Below, one piece after another: positions 20,418-31,308 of a stretch of 41,924 bases of DNA (the first letter of the stretch is position 1; the number at the start of each line of letters is the position of its first letter). The translations under genes were made by a program, and so were the position numbers. A model generated the notes under the pieces. It did not search any database, was not told where the DNA came from, and saw nothing but the letters and a program-made list of their open reading frames with translations. Origin of the DNA: Saccoglossus kowalevskii (lineage: Eukaryota > Hemichordata > Enteropneusta > Harrimaniidae); contig NW_003131863.1 of NCBI RefSeq assembly GCF_000003605.2, positions 313,234 through 355,157 on the forward strand, written 5' to 3'.

Positions 20418-23039
20418 TCATGTCAGTATCGAAGGCGTCTTATACCCGAATAATTGAAAATCAAGTTCGTATTTTTTATATAAACGTAAAAGTAGTTCCT
20501 TTGGAATGGTGGAATAGTACTGTAAATAAGTCTCCTCAATTGAACTGTTAGTCACGTGAGTGTCGTATCCTGGAAACTTGACCACGTGACTAGCATTAAT
20601 CCGTTGAAGAACATAAAGGGCGTCTTCTTGTAGTTCTTCGAACTTTCCAATGATATCGAAATTCCTGTTGCAAACATCGCACAGTTTGAACATCGGTCGC
20701 CAATGCATGTCCATGTGGGTAAATGTTGTCTTTGGATCCGCTAAGTATTCAACAAACTCGTGGAATGTCACATCAGAGCCCGTTTTCAGCGAAAACGGCG
20801 AAGGGTTCTTCCGATATTTTTTAACAATTGCTCTACCGTATATTTTCCGGTATATCGCGGTATCAACGACTTCCAGTTTATTTCTATACGCCGATAAAAT
20901 CCTGTGAAATGGCTCTCTGACGAAAACAACTTTGGTGTACATTGATAACTTGAATTTCTCCTCCTGCCCATAGAGAGATACAAGCTTAGGGTAGTGGTAT
21001 CTGTGCTGAACTTCTTTGTGGTACAGAGATTCGGTGGAGTTCGCATCACCTTGCAAGACAAGAAAAACGCGTTTCCAGCTGGTAGTGGCGACTTTTGGAA
21101 CAGCGCAAAGCATAAATTTATACTCGTCATTATAAATTGGTAATCTGCCGCCATGTGGAAAGTATATGCCATTCTGTCTAGCTTTGGCACACCCTTCCTT
21201 TAATGTGGAAATTCTCTGTGCTTGAAGCTGTTCTACAGTAACGTTATTGTTATACAGTTGCCTCAACGGCAATACTTCATTTCTGTACGAGACGGCTTTT
21301 AGTAGATCGTGCTGTGAAGGGTCGACTTTTGGTAGAAACATTGACTCGGATCTGACAGACAGGTTTCCTGTGAAGCAAAAAAATCAGGTTAGTTATAGTT
21401 GAAAATAAAAATATGAAAATCCCAAAACTGGTTTCCGCTTCAAGTGTCTTGGCACACCAAGCGACATACCTACTTATGGTAGGTGTCTACTCGTGGTCTC
21501 AGCATTCTGATTGGCTCGTCATGTTCTTATACTTTGTCACGTTATTGCGTACCATCCATGGCGGAACAAAGCGGTGAATAACTGTTACCTAGGCCATATT
21601 TTTAATTTGCAAAAGTTGACTAGTGTAAAAAAAAAAACTAGTATAGGGTTCATTGAGCCAATCCACATCCCATTTTACAAGGATCGACTGTTGGTAGGCA
21701 CCCTGAATCAGACACTGTCTCAGGTGACATTTTACAGTGTATTTCCAAATATTACCAGTTTTGTTCAATACACTATATTAGCCTTTGAATTAAGTGAGTT
21801 CAATGATCTGTGTGTCATTTTAGTGAATGCGTTCTTGCATACAGCTCATGTTAATATTTGCTGAGAAGATTAAGTTACGGAAATTCCCGTGAACTGAACT
21901 TGATGTTGGTTCATTCATGTTGTTCCAATGTTACTTTACAAGATCACAAACTTTGAACTTGGATCTCGGACTTTGTATGTGCTTCCTGATTGCATTCTGA
22001 AGATATAGTCAGGTAAATTTTTCAGAGTCGTTTTTCTGGATGTGTCTGTGATCTTATGGCTATAGATTGAAATCAGAGACTGTCTATAAAACGTCAACTT
22101 TAAGGTAGAAACCAACTCATAATTCCGGAGAAAATTGGTCATAAATCGCATGACAATGTTCATTGGTTTATTACGTACAATCATTGTACCATGTGATACA
22201 AGACATTGCTGCGCATTACAGTGACATCACTTCAGAAACATTTTAAAAATCGCTATTTTAAAACAATTCCATTTTTCAAAACTTTTTAAAACCCGGATAT
22301 TTTTTAAACATTGAGGACCTGAATAAGTATCCCATCATTATCAATATATGTTTGTTCAGCCTATTTGACAAAGCCTACAATTTATTATATGGCTTACCAT
22401 AAGGACCTATAGTAAATTATGCCAAACATTTATCTACTACTATCAACTAAATACAACAATCATTTTCTTGCAAATTAGGCAGGTGACCATGCATTTTTAA
22501 AGTTAATATACCTATATTGCCATGTAGTAAGTTCTATTTTAAAATCAATAAATTCTGTGTATTTTTATTTATGAGTCGGCCTCTGCGTTAACCTATTTCA
22601 AAATGAATAAATCGTGTGATTTCTGCATCATTATATCGACAAAAATGGATAAAAATTACATTTGCATTTGTCACAATAGTTAAAAATTAGTTTTCGTAAA
22701 AAGGCAAGAAAATAGGTAACGTGTTTGGTCTCGAATAAACATATTCATACTTTGTAAATATACAAGTATCTGCTCCATGTTACCTTTATTCCGTTAAAAA
22801 AAGTGGTTATGCACCGCGCACAGTAAGTTTGGACCAACGACGAATAAGGAATGCAATAACATGTTACATATACAGTCAGCCCTCCCCATGTACGACATTA
22901 TTATGATATAAAGTAAGCTATACTCACTTGACGAGGTGCACAACCAAACGGTTGTAAAAAAAAGTACTCCTATTATAGCAATCATTGTATGTTTATTTGA
23001 AATCATTGCGGGTTTCTTGATGCTTTTCCTGACACCCAT
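20418..23039 (-). CDS. Golgi carbohydrate sulfotransferase (CHST8-14/HNK-1ST type)
   Basis: Two coding exons join to about 353 residues, the usual length of the family. Exon 1 (22928-23039) encodes MGVRKSIKKPAMISNK and a membrane anchor (about residues 17-35, IAIIGVLFFTTVWLC), ending at GTGAGT in phase 1. Exon 2 (20418-21367) follows ttgcttcacag and continues NLSVRSES. The enzyme moves sulfate from PAPS to a sugar in the Golgi lumen. The 5'-phosphosulfate loop PKVATTSWKR is at about 128-137, the 3'-phosphate motif VVFVREPFHRILSAYRNK at 184-201, the conserved MHWRPMFKLCDVC block near 258-270, and a YELDFQLFGY end at 337-346. Sequons (NLS, NVT, NST, NAS, NSS) fit a lumenal domain. No defect is seen, so it is probably functional. 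The acceptor sugar (chondroitin, dermatan, GalNAc or HNK-1 type) cannot be assigned. A possible 5' UTR acceptor lies at 23045-23047. Confidence 0.92.
21368..22927 (-). other. Intron of the sulfotransferase gene
   Basis: 1560 bp, GTGAGT to cacag, phase 1. Only AT-rich sequence and short chance open frames were seen inside. Confidence 0.85.
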
Positions 23040-23369
23040 ACATTCTGTGAATAAATATATATTAGTTAAATAGATTGAACAATTCTACTCGTAACGAAAT
23101 GTGAATATACCTTATCTATACAAATGGACGCCGAGATCTCGTTGATTGCGAGAGTACAACGAGACTTGTAATTGTCCCTCAGATACTATTCGATTCTCAT
23201 CCGCCATCGCGACCCACTGTTCCAAATAGATCAGTGGAACAGTGGTGCAATGAAGTGAGAGAACATTTTTCAATTGTCCGAATGGTAACAAGAGTATGCA
23301 TTTTAATATGTAACAGGGGTCCCTGTGTATACACAATTTATCTATACAGCTCGGTTCTCTGGCTAATAT

Positions 23370-23695
23370 GTAGCAGGAAGGTAGCAAGGGGTACAAGTTA
23401 CAGGAAATAAAAAAAAGCATTTTACGTTTTACAGGAAATAAAATGAAAGTTCCATTTACAGTAAAAAATAGATTTTTACACTTTACAGATAACGAAAATT
23501 CCTAATTACATTTCTATAATATATTTGATGATTTTTGTTTAAGAATCAAGATTGGAAATTGCGTACGAATTACGACATTTAATGTGGAAACTGCTTTATA
23601 TGCTTACAAAAAATAATTACAATTACAGACGAATAAAATAGCTGATTGAATTTTACACCTTGCCCATGTATACGAATTTACGTTTTTTATTTATT
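23370..23695 (+). repeat. About 320-bp repeat, left copy of an inverted pair
   Basis: Contains ACAGGAAATAAA, AAGTTCCATTTACAGTAAAA, TTGGAAATTGCGTACGAAT, ACATTTAATGTGGAAACTGC and TTACACCTTGCCCATG in order. The same blocks occur in reverse orientation at 26710-27035. Confidence 0.8.
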
Positions 23696-23810
23696 TAAAT
23701 TACATTATTACGAACATAATAATTGAATTGAGTACAGCTTAAAATACCCCTCGCCGACTCTCTAGCAGGCAGTGCCTGGCAAGCGAGCGCACCGAGTAGT
23801 TTAATGACCC

Positions 23811-23829
23811 ACTAAAAATAGAACTGACG
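23811..23829 (+). repeat. Short sequence shared with 33730-33748
   Basis: ACTAAAAATAGAACTGACG is repeated in inverted orientation at 33730-33748, where it overlaps a 22-bp tandem duplication. It is probably the end of another dispersed element in CG-richer sequence. Confidence 0.4.
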
Positions 23830-24223
23830 TAACCATAGAACGCCAAAGCGAGTGAACTGCGAAATCGAGGTGTTAGTTCACGCGAGAAGTGAGCGGAATT
23901 CAAGATGGCGCCACCACGCACGATTCCGTGTGTGACCGCTGATCAAAATGGTCCGAAAAACTATTCAAAGTTTAACTATTTTCATTCCGTTGCCAGAAAA
24001 CAAACTAGCGGTTTAGAGAATCTATATTTCAAAAATGTTGAGGGGGCGCACAACAAAAATAATTGGTAGTAACAATCCACGTCATAACAATAGAATTCCC
24101 TTCCTTTATACCTTTATGAAATGCACAGTATTAAATTAGGTCAATCTCATCAAATAAAGTTTTCAACAATCGTCTGTTCTTTAGAATCAGAATTTCGAAT
24201 AAAATTGTTATTATAAATGAAAT

Positions 24224-24376
24224 GAGTCGTCACCTGCGCATGCGTCAAATGGCCATAGCGTGTCATTGTTTACATACAAGCGTCTACCCATGACTCTTTG
24301 CGTTTTAGCGCGCGTTGTTATCGTCGCTTGGAACTCAATTCCCGCGCGTGCGCAGATGGCGACCCTCCTGCTTTAA
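24224..24376 (-). mobile_element. TTAA-type MITE (GTCGTCACC family), copy 1
   Basis: GAGTCGTCACCTGCGCATGC at the left and GCGCAGATGGCGACCCTCC then TGC-TTTAA at the right form inverted ends. The interior GCGTCTACCCATGA and TTGCGTTTTAGCG matches copies at 30906 (inverted) and 35004. The right end abuts TTAA (24373-24376); the left TTAA is lost. Confidence 0.7.
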
Positions 24377-24529
24377 TCTTTTCTAAAAGATGTATCTCAA
24401 AGCGCACAGTCATCATGCAGCATATTTTACACGCGGTGTATACGTAGCATGGGACCCACGTCGAACACGAAGCAACGATAGTGACGATTAATTAATCAGA
24501 ATAGTATTCAAGACGGTGTAAACCTCATG

Positions 24530-24638
24530 AGAACAGTTATAGTAACAACAACAGTAACAATACACGCTAAAAACGCAAATGCTCATGGCACGCTGTGGCC
24601 ATCTGACGCACGCGCAGGTGGCGACTCCCCCGCTTTAA
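24530..24638 (+). mobile_element. TTAA-type MITE, internally deleted copy
   Basis: AACAACAACAGTAACAATAC, CTCATGGCACGCTGTGGCC and the end GCAGGTGGCGACTCCCCCGC-TTTAA align with 30906-31071. The left terminus and the GGGTAGACGC section are missing. Confidence 0.55.
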
Positions 24639-24643
24639 CTAAA

Positions 24644-24674
24644 GTGTATTCACGGTTACTAACCGTGGTGTATT
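24644..24674. mobile_element. Miniature palindromic insertion P5
   Basis: The 17-bp palindrome CACGGTTACTAACCGTG (24651-24667) lies between perfect 7-bp direct repeats GTGTATT (24644-24650 and 24668-24674). The following bases differ, so the duplication is exactly 7 bp. Confidence 0.7.
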
Positions 24675-24997
24675 TCATTATGGAGGTATCAGTTTATATC
24701 TCCATGATTTCATCAACGTTCTCGAGAAACATGGACCAACGCCCAAGCGTGACTATTTCGATAAATTATAGGATTGTGAATTCAACGAAGCGAAAACATC
24801 TGAACGTGCTGTGTTGGAATACCTAAAGTGTCTTGCCTCATCATGACTCCGTGCTTGAACGATACTTGCTTGACGTCTTCGAAACAACAGCCTAATGAGC
24901 GACGTACCAATCGTACCCATTAAATGTAAGCAGTTTCACACGACCGCCGTGTTTATCACAGAAAACGGGGACACATAGAGTGTGACGTCGACTCTGG

Positions 24998-25030
24998 CAC
25001 GGTTACTAAACTAACGATTTAGTAACCGTG
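24998..25030. mobile_element. Miniature palindromic insertion P6
   Basis: A 33-bp hairpin with arms CACGGTTACTAAA and TTTAGTAACCGTG around CTAACGA. The outer sequence is the same as P5. Flanks ACTCTGG and TCTGTGG match at 5 of 7 positions, so the duplication would be decayed. Confidence 0.5.
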
Positions 25031-25282
25031 TCTGTGGTGAGACTATGAACGGCTCTACTGTATCATTATACCCGGACATCAAGCTTATAACCGCGATTAC
25101 ACATCGCAGATCAGAGCAAAAAAAATGACCCTTAAGAATTGTCGTAACTATTTCCGGTTCAGGCTGCAACAGACTTGAAAAATGCGAGGCATTCGCTGAA
25201 GAAGTACACCCGGAACTACGCTCGCTGTGGCACCCACGGTGGCACCTGGCTATTAAGACATTATTTATCTCGGCGATCGGAA

Positions 25283-25329
25283 GTATAACCATAGACCCTC
25301 AACAAAGGGTTGAGGGTCTATGGTATAAC
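25283..25329. mobile_element. Miniature palindromic insertion P3
   Basis: A 33-bp hairpin at 25290-25322 has arms CATAGACCCTCAAC and GTTGAGGGTCTATG around AAAGG. It lies between perfect direct repeats GTATAAC (25283-25289 and 25323-25329). It shares its outer 11 bp with P1 and P2. Confidence 0.7.
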
Positions 25330-25799
25330 GTAGTTGTATATTCAATGTGAGAAATCGTTGTAATGCTTTTAAATAACTTAGCAGTGACTGTACCAACCGT
25401 TTGAAAAACAAACACATCACTCACATGTCAGCGGCGATATGCGATCCTGGGACATAGCGCAGAAAAAGCTTCTTGAGAAACACTTCATCAAACAGATAAG
25501 GGGTTCAAGGGTCCTTATCTTAATATGTATTTCACTCACGTCCTAATTGATTGGGGACAGGCGCATTTTTGACCGAAAACCTTAAGCCTCGTAAATTTTA
25601 GTGGCGTTATTTGGTTGCCATGGCGAATGAATTGAGACTCAGGTGGCAATCAATGAACGTTGATTCACATGTGTGTTATCACGCAAGAATCATGAAACTA
25701 CACTAGAAAGCAATTGGTTAGTATAGAAGAACGGAAACACATTTTGATATCACTAACCCTAAATTAGTATTTGATTTCAATCTTGCGTTCAATTCCAGT

Positions 25800-26266
25800 T
25801 TTCATTAGGGGGTATTTCCCCAGTTATTTGGGGCTGAAAATTAATAAATACTATTTTGGTTTAAATCTTCCGCTATACGCATATAAACAAGCAAATTGTG
25901 AAACATGGCACCTAGTAAATCGACACCTTGTCGGTTTCAAATGTCGATTTCTTACCTTAAAATGTGAAACAAAATGTTCAAAGGGGGTCGGGTGCTACGT
26001 TAATAACCATTGTTCATATTCGCTGACTTGGGTTTATTCAAAACTGCGTTTTCTGGTGATATCCGACGATTTCATGAACGAAAATGGCCAGCAGCCAGAA
26101 TCAAGGGGGGTTCGCACAGAGTTCTGGGTAAATCAAGTGCGCATACTCATTTCCAGCCAATCGGGCGTGTCGCAACGGCGAGTATTTCCTTGATTCAAGT
26201 TTACCCCGAACTCTGTATTTATTAATTTTCAGCCTCAAGTGACTGTGGACAATTCCCCCATTCAAG
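25800..26266. mobile_element. Inverted-repeat element about 470 bp
   Basis: GGGGCTGAAAATTAATAAAT (from 25830) recurs inverted up to 26236, and weaker similarity continues outward to about 25800 and 26265. Inside, CAGAGTTC at 26117 and GAACTCTG ending at 26215 open and close a smaller hairpin. Open frames inside show no transposase motifs. Confidence 0.6.
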
Positions 26267-26388
26267 CAGACGTGCAATGTTTGTTGAAATGTCTTTTCGT
26301 CTGTTAGTGTTACATTTACAGGTGTAAACTCTAGTTCATCCAGTAATGTTTTCTTCCTGAATTGTCTAGCTGTTATTTTAGTGTTCAT

Positions 26389-26458
26389 AAATGAATGAAT
26401 GAATGAATGAATGAATGAATGAATGAATGAATGAATGAATGAATGAATGAATGAATCG
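26389..26458. repeat. (AATG)n microsatellite
   Basis: About 17 ATGA/GAAT tetranucleotide units followed by three diverged units (tcgatggatcgatgg). Open frames across it are repeat artefacts (poly-HSFI). Confidence 0.95.
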
Positions 26459-26709
26459 ATGGATCGATGGATGAATATACATTTGCTCAGTGTGGACCAA
26501 GTTTCCAACACTACCACCCCTATAGTATATAATGATTGGTCCCTTTAAAATAACGCACAAGTGTACAATGAGGGTCGGCACGGAGTATTTTCGTAAGCTT
26601 TAATCAATTGTTTTTATTTTCGTAATAATGTAATTTAAAGGGGAACTAAATAGAGCCTAATTTGGTTTTTGTATTTATCAAGTTATGTATATTGATTATA
26701 AATTTGAAA

Positions 26710-27035
26710 AAAAAAATAAAAAAAAAATAAATCCGTAAACATGGGCAAGGTGTAAAACGTAATCAGCTATTTTATTCTTCCGTAATTTGTTCAAAGATCT
26801 TATTTTTTGTAAGCGTATAAAGCAGTTTCCACATTAAATGTCCTGATTCATACGCAATTTCCAATTTTGTTTCCTAAACACAAATTATCAAATATATTAT
26901 AAAAATGGAAAATGCAATTATAAATTTGCTTTATCTGTAAAAAACATTTTTTTTACTGTAAATGGAACTTTAATTTTATTTCCTGTAAAATGCCTTTTTT
27001 ATTTCCTGTCGCCTGTACCAGCTATCCCCCTGCCC
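26710..27035 (-). repeat. About 320-bp repeat, right copy of an inverted pair
   Basis: Reverse counterpart of 23370-23695, with about 75-80% identity by eye. Together the two arms enclose about 3 kb containing MITEs and palindromic insertions P3, P5 and P6. Confidence 0.8.
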
Positions 27036-28573
27036 CTATACAATGGTTTGGCCTTATAAATAACGCTCAGTGACAGTTGTATCAAATCACAGCCCGTCGA
27101 CGTCACCTGTGCCGCAGTGATTGTGTGTATGTTTGCCAGAAAAACTGTGCACCCCGATCTATGTGAAATTAATCACAACACGCTAAACAGAATGACCGAC
27201 GGTATACGTTATTTGTAAACCCAATTTCTGCCTGTCGTTGGAAGCATCAAGTTAAATGCGGTGCCGTTTGCGTTATTGTACGCGTGTCACGTCTCTGCAA
27301 CGCGTATAAACTATATTGTTAGTTTACACCATGGTTTACACACGAAATTCGAAAGTGTGCCGTGTGACGTCACCACCGCCACTCTGATTCGAAATGTTAA
27401 CACAGGTGGACAAGTCATACTGCGAGATTAGATGTACTAGTATATATAGCCCGGAAGTGGTGTGAAATTAAAATGGTGATTGTATCACGGGGTGTTAACT
27501 GATATACAGGAAGTACTGACTGTGGCTGATCGTTAGGTGTACATGGTAACGTAATAGAGGACCTTGCATTGTACGTACCTTTATTCTGGCAATTTTGGTT
27601 GTATCTTCTGATCAGTAACATCCTGAACCCCTACAACAGTCACATTATTTATTGTGTGGTTGGAATATTTTCCGAAAACGTGTACGGTGATTTTAATCGG
27701 CTACACACAACGAAAAGAGTGTGTAACAGCTGCATGTTCTTTACTTTGATATCATTACAAAGTTGCTATTAGTGTGACCGCGAGATGGCGCTCTTCTACA
27801 TAGTTATTGTACAGTGCGGCTGTTTTCGCTCAGACGACAAATACATTTATTAGTTGTTGTTAGGTTTACGTAATCGACGGTTGGCAATGCTTGCTGTGTC
27901 GGCTTATTCGCTCGTGATTCGTGACTTGTATGGTTCTCCCCCGGTGGTAGGGGTGTGCAGCCCACCTCTCGTAAACCATACTCACTACTAAACCATATTT
28001 TTTCTATTTATATAACCACTTCTAAACACAAGTGTTTTCAGGGACCTACATGGTTTAACTCGTACCACATACACTATGTCAGCTGGGGGGGGGGGGTGTC
28101 AGTGACATAAAATACTACATTTTGAAATGTCTGGTGGTAAGTATCTTTATTGCCTAAATGACAGTTGATTTAAGTTACATGTGCATGCATTACCACGTTG
28201 TCAACACTGCCATTTACACTAATAAATTGGTTTATGTGTGGGTGATTCAAAAACATAACTATGATCCCTATAGCTAATGAGCTAAAATGAATCCACAATT
28301 CTATTCACAGGGCCTTGAATTATATTTTTTAATCCCAGGTCTAATAATTCACACTAAACCATTGAAATGTTACTTTACCACCATATTCATCGTGAAGGTG
28401 ATCAGTATTCCCTCATTTTTTCATAAAGATAGATACGAGATATAGTAAAGAAAGAAAAAACTTGAACACACCCAGCTTACAACTTTCGCAACCAGTGAGC
28501 GCATCCGGGTAACGCCTTTTATTCAGCCCTTTCCGGTATCTGGCTTTGAATATAAGGACCTGTGAAAAGTAAA
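27036..28573. other. Gene-free stretch
   Basis: Poly-G near 28086. No exon with splice support was found. Confidence 0.45.
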
Positions 28574-28609
28574 TACATGCACAGTCCCTCTAGGGACTGT
28601 GGTACATGC
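28574..28609. mobile_element. Miniature palindromic insertion P4
   Basis: The palindrome CACAGTCCCT-CT-AGGGACTGTG (28580-28601) lies between direct repeats TACATGC (28574-28580 and 28603-28609; one base overlaps the palindrome). The arm CACAGTCCCTC matches the CATAGACCCTC arm of P1-P3 at 9 of 11 positions. Confidence 0.6.
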
Positions 28610-28934
28610 TACACACTTTTAAACCAAAACTTTGGTGAATGACTATCCACTTTAAAAACAAACAAACGTGAAATGACACCCCAGTCGGGCGGCATGTACT
28701 ACACTTCTATGGCATGTAACCCCCCCCCCCCGGGATGGTTATCTGGTGCATAAACAATTGTTTTTTAAATATTTTCTTGTCAGACTTTTATGTGCAAATT
28801 GTGTGTGCAAGTTAGGACATAGTGAATTTAGCCGCAGAATCCACATCATATGTTGGGACTAAGTGACAATAAAATGGTAAATCAACTTGAACCAGAGAAT
28901 ATGCTTATTAAAATTGGCGCAATAAAGCCATTCC

Positions 28935-29355
28935 CTTCTTCTTTAAAAATATTCATAAACGTCAAGTGAAGTTGAATCCAACCAGCCAATTAACGAAAGT
29001 AGTGAACATTGACGTTATTTGAAAACGCTCATCAGCCAATTGAAACCTCTTGTTTGTGAATTTTATACAGATTTATAAAGATGAAGGAATGCCTTTGTTG
29101 TGACAAAAGTATTATTTTGGGAAATTGTTAGGCAATTCATGTTCTATTTTTCAACAATAAACGACCTTGCAATTAATACAGTTCATGTTAATTGAAAAAA
29201 GATTAATTATTTTTATGGAATCTTTACTTTGATTATCTTTGTTCGTAAATTATACATCACTCCTATTTTTTGTCTTGTCTTTTTTGGTTAGAATGCAAGG
29301 CGCCCGTTGATTGGCTGGCTGGATTCAACTATCATTCATAAATATTTATAACAAT
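28935..29355. mobile_element. Inverted-repeat element about 420 bp
   Basis: TTGAATCCAACCAGCCAATT near 28973 and its inverse TTGGCTGGCTGGATTCAA near 29315, with AATATTCATAAA at 28947 and TTCATAAATATT at 29334, form imperfect TIRs of about 55 bp. The interior is AT-rich with no coding sequence. Confidence 0.6.
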
Positions 29356-29359
29356 AAAT

Positions 29360-30905
29360 AAACGTCGATTTGGTTGGTCGACAGTAGGAACAAACTGATT
29401 GACTAGACATTTCTATATTTCAACTGTGGTGGCGCAACTAACATACTCCATTCCAGATTGACTGGTCCCATGTAATGGAAGGGAGACACGCTGATTGGTG
29501 TATTTGCAAGCTACCGAAGACTATAATGTAAACGTATTTTACTTAAGCTTTCTTGTGGAAACAATCAGGTGTCGCAACGAGGTAGCGGTTGAACGACAAT
29601 GGGTAATATGTAAAGGCAGTAATTAGGAACCTTATCCTCAGGGGCCGCGGAGCTACGTCACAAGACGCCACGTTGCTAAGACGCGCACCACTTTGCCATG
29701 TATTTCTATGGGCTCTGTACGCACTGCTGTTGAACGTCGGTCGAAGAGCCGTGGAAAACAGCTAAGTTCGAGAAAACGGCGCAAACTCAACTTTGAAGTA
29801 ATACTGAACAACCAAATTTATATATATTTCACAAACAGGAGTAATCTTGTTAAACTGTTCTGGGGAGTCTCAACAACCATCGCAAAGTACCGTTTTCGGA
29901 TAGTTTCGGCCTTTGTTTTCACCGTGATGGTTGCCAGGCGGTGAAAATGCCCGGATGTCCGCCCGCAAGAATACCTTCAGGCTTGAAAATTCAAGATGCA
30001 TAATCACTCAGAACAAGCTGGTAAAACAAACAGTACCCAAAAACACCCATTACAATTACCCTACTAACGACAATGATATATATAGATGATTTCAAGACCG
30101 CAGTGGAAATTTAAGACACGAGGGGGGGGGGGGTACTCACCTGGATTTAGGGTGGGAGAGCTCCGCATCCATTTTAAAACTAGACAAAAAAAGATTGACG
30201 TTGAGGGCGCTACGACAAAACAAAATTGGCGATTAGTGAAATATTCTGTTCAGCAGTTTTATATCACTTAAAACAACATTCTAAACCTTGGCCACAAAAA
30301 ATGGTCACGTGATCCAATATAATCACCCCCTTATCCTCTGGTAATCATAGTCATGGACGACTTCAAGAGACAAAATTGAAATTTACTATACATGGAAACA
30401 AGGAGCATGGTCGCATGAAGGGCTAACGATTCGATCCTGCTATCATACAAATTCGTAATCTAGATACAAAATGATACAAATACACCCCCGCCTCAAATGG
30501 TACCGGCCAACTATTTATTGGCTTGTGAACTAATTAAACCATCACTTCAAATTATAACAAGTCCTCCTAACAAATACACAAACGGCCTCAACTCTTTGCA
30601 AGACCAGACCTTTGGTGAACCCTATACGGCGGTCAAAAAAATAAGCGCACGCGTATTAAGTATTATTAAACTTTAAAATAGCGAAATTAGAAACACTATC
30701 TCACAGCTCATTATTTAGCAATTAGTAAAACACATTTTTTGTGATAACACAGCGCCCACTATATGTATGTGTTTACTGTAAGCCTAGTAGATTTCACATA
30801 CAAACCTCACAAGTAAGCGTCTCCAGTGAAACTTTATTACGCCTCTGTCGTCCGAAGTGAAGAATTCCACCCAGGGAGTTTTTTTTTTATACTATTGAGT
30901 ATAGT
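29360..30905. other. Gene-free stretch
   Basis: An ATG at 29708 opens 78 codons (MGSVRTAVERRSKSRGKQ onward, very basic at the start) next to CG-rich sequence at 29641-29690. Without a family or splice signal it is not called a gene. A poly-G run lies near 30123. Confidence 0.4.
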
Positions 30906-31071
30906 TTAAAGCGGGAAGGGTCGTCACCTGCGCACGCGCGCGAATTGAGTCCCAGGCGATGATAACAACACACGCCAATAACGCAAAGGCTCATGGGTAG
31001 ACGCTTGTTTGTAAACAATGACACACTATGGCCACCTGGGGCATGCGTGGATGACGACTCCCTCGCTTTAA
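30906..31071 (+). mobile_element. TTAA-type MITE, full-length copy, 166 bp
   Basis: TTAA at both ends (30906-30909 and 31068-31071) with imperfect inverted termini AGCGGGAAGGGTCGTCACC and GGATGACGACTCCCTCGCT. TTAA target duplications are the mark of piggyBac- or Kolobok-type transposases, which would act in trans. Confidence 0.8.
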
Positions 31072-31308
31072 TTGAATCTGCCACAGCATCTTCGCCAGCA
31101 AGGGTTCATTAATTCGGCCGTCTCCTCGCCTCATGGCCATGGATGGTCGGGTTTCACCGAATTCGTGCGAATTGGACGATGTTGTCACGGATGTGTCCCA
31201 CTACTGACCACGAAATAATGTGTTTATGTGTTATCAAATTTGTTTCCTGCGTGCAATCCCTGAGGAGTAGCGACAGTGTCGGAATTCTAAGCATAGTATA
31301 CACATATT

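Noticed and set aside
20650-21190. Frames overlapping the sulfotransferase exon on both strands
   Set aside because: Shadows of the real coding frame, which carries both PAPS-binding motifs.
23219-23248. Palindrome CCACTGTTCCA..TGGAACAGTGG
   Set aside because: A good 11-bp stem, but the flanks do not form a direct repeat and its start (CACTG) differs from the CAYRG family, so it was not added to the miniature insertions.
23320-23345. Short palindrome ACAGGGGTCCCTGT
   Set aside because: Only a 6-bp stem with no clear duplication; within chance expectation.
25771-26225. 140- and 71-codon plus-strand frames
   Set aside because: They lie inside the inverted-repeat element and show no transposase or other motif.
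26101-26581. Minus-strand frames with repeated HSFI
   Set aside because: Translation of the (AATG)n microsatellite; no conserved sequence outside it.
30420-30450. ATTCGATCC resembling a tRNA T-arm
   Set aside because: No matching acceptor, D or anticodon arms around it.
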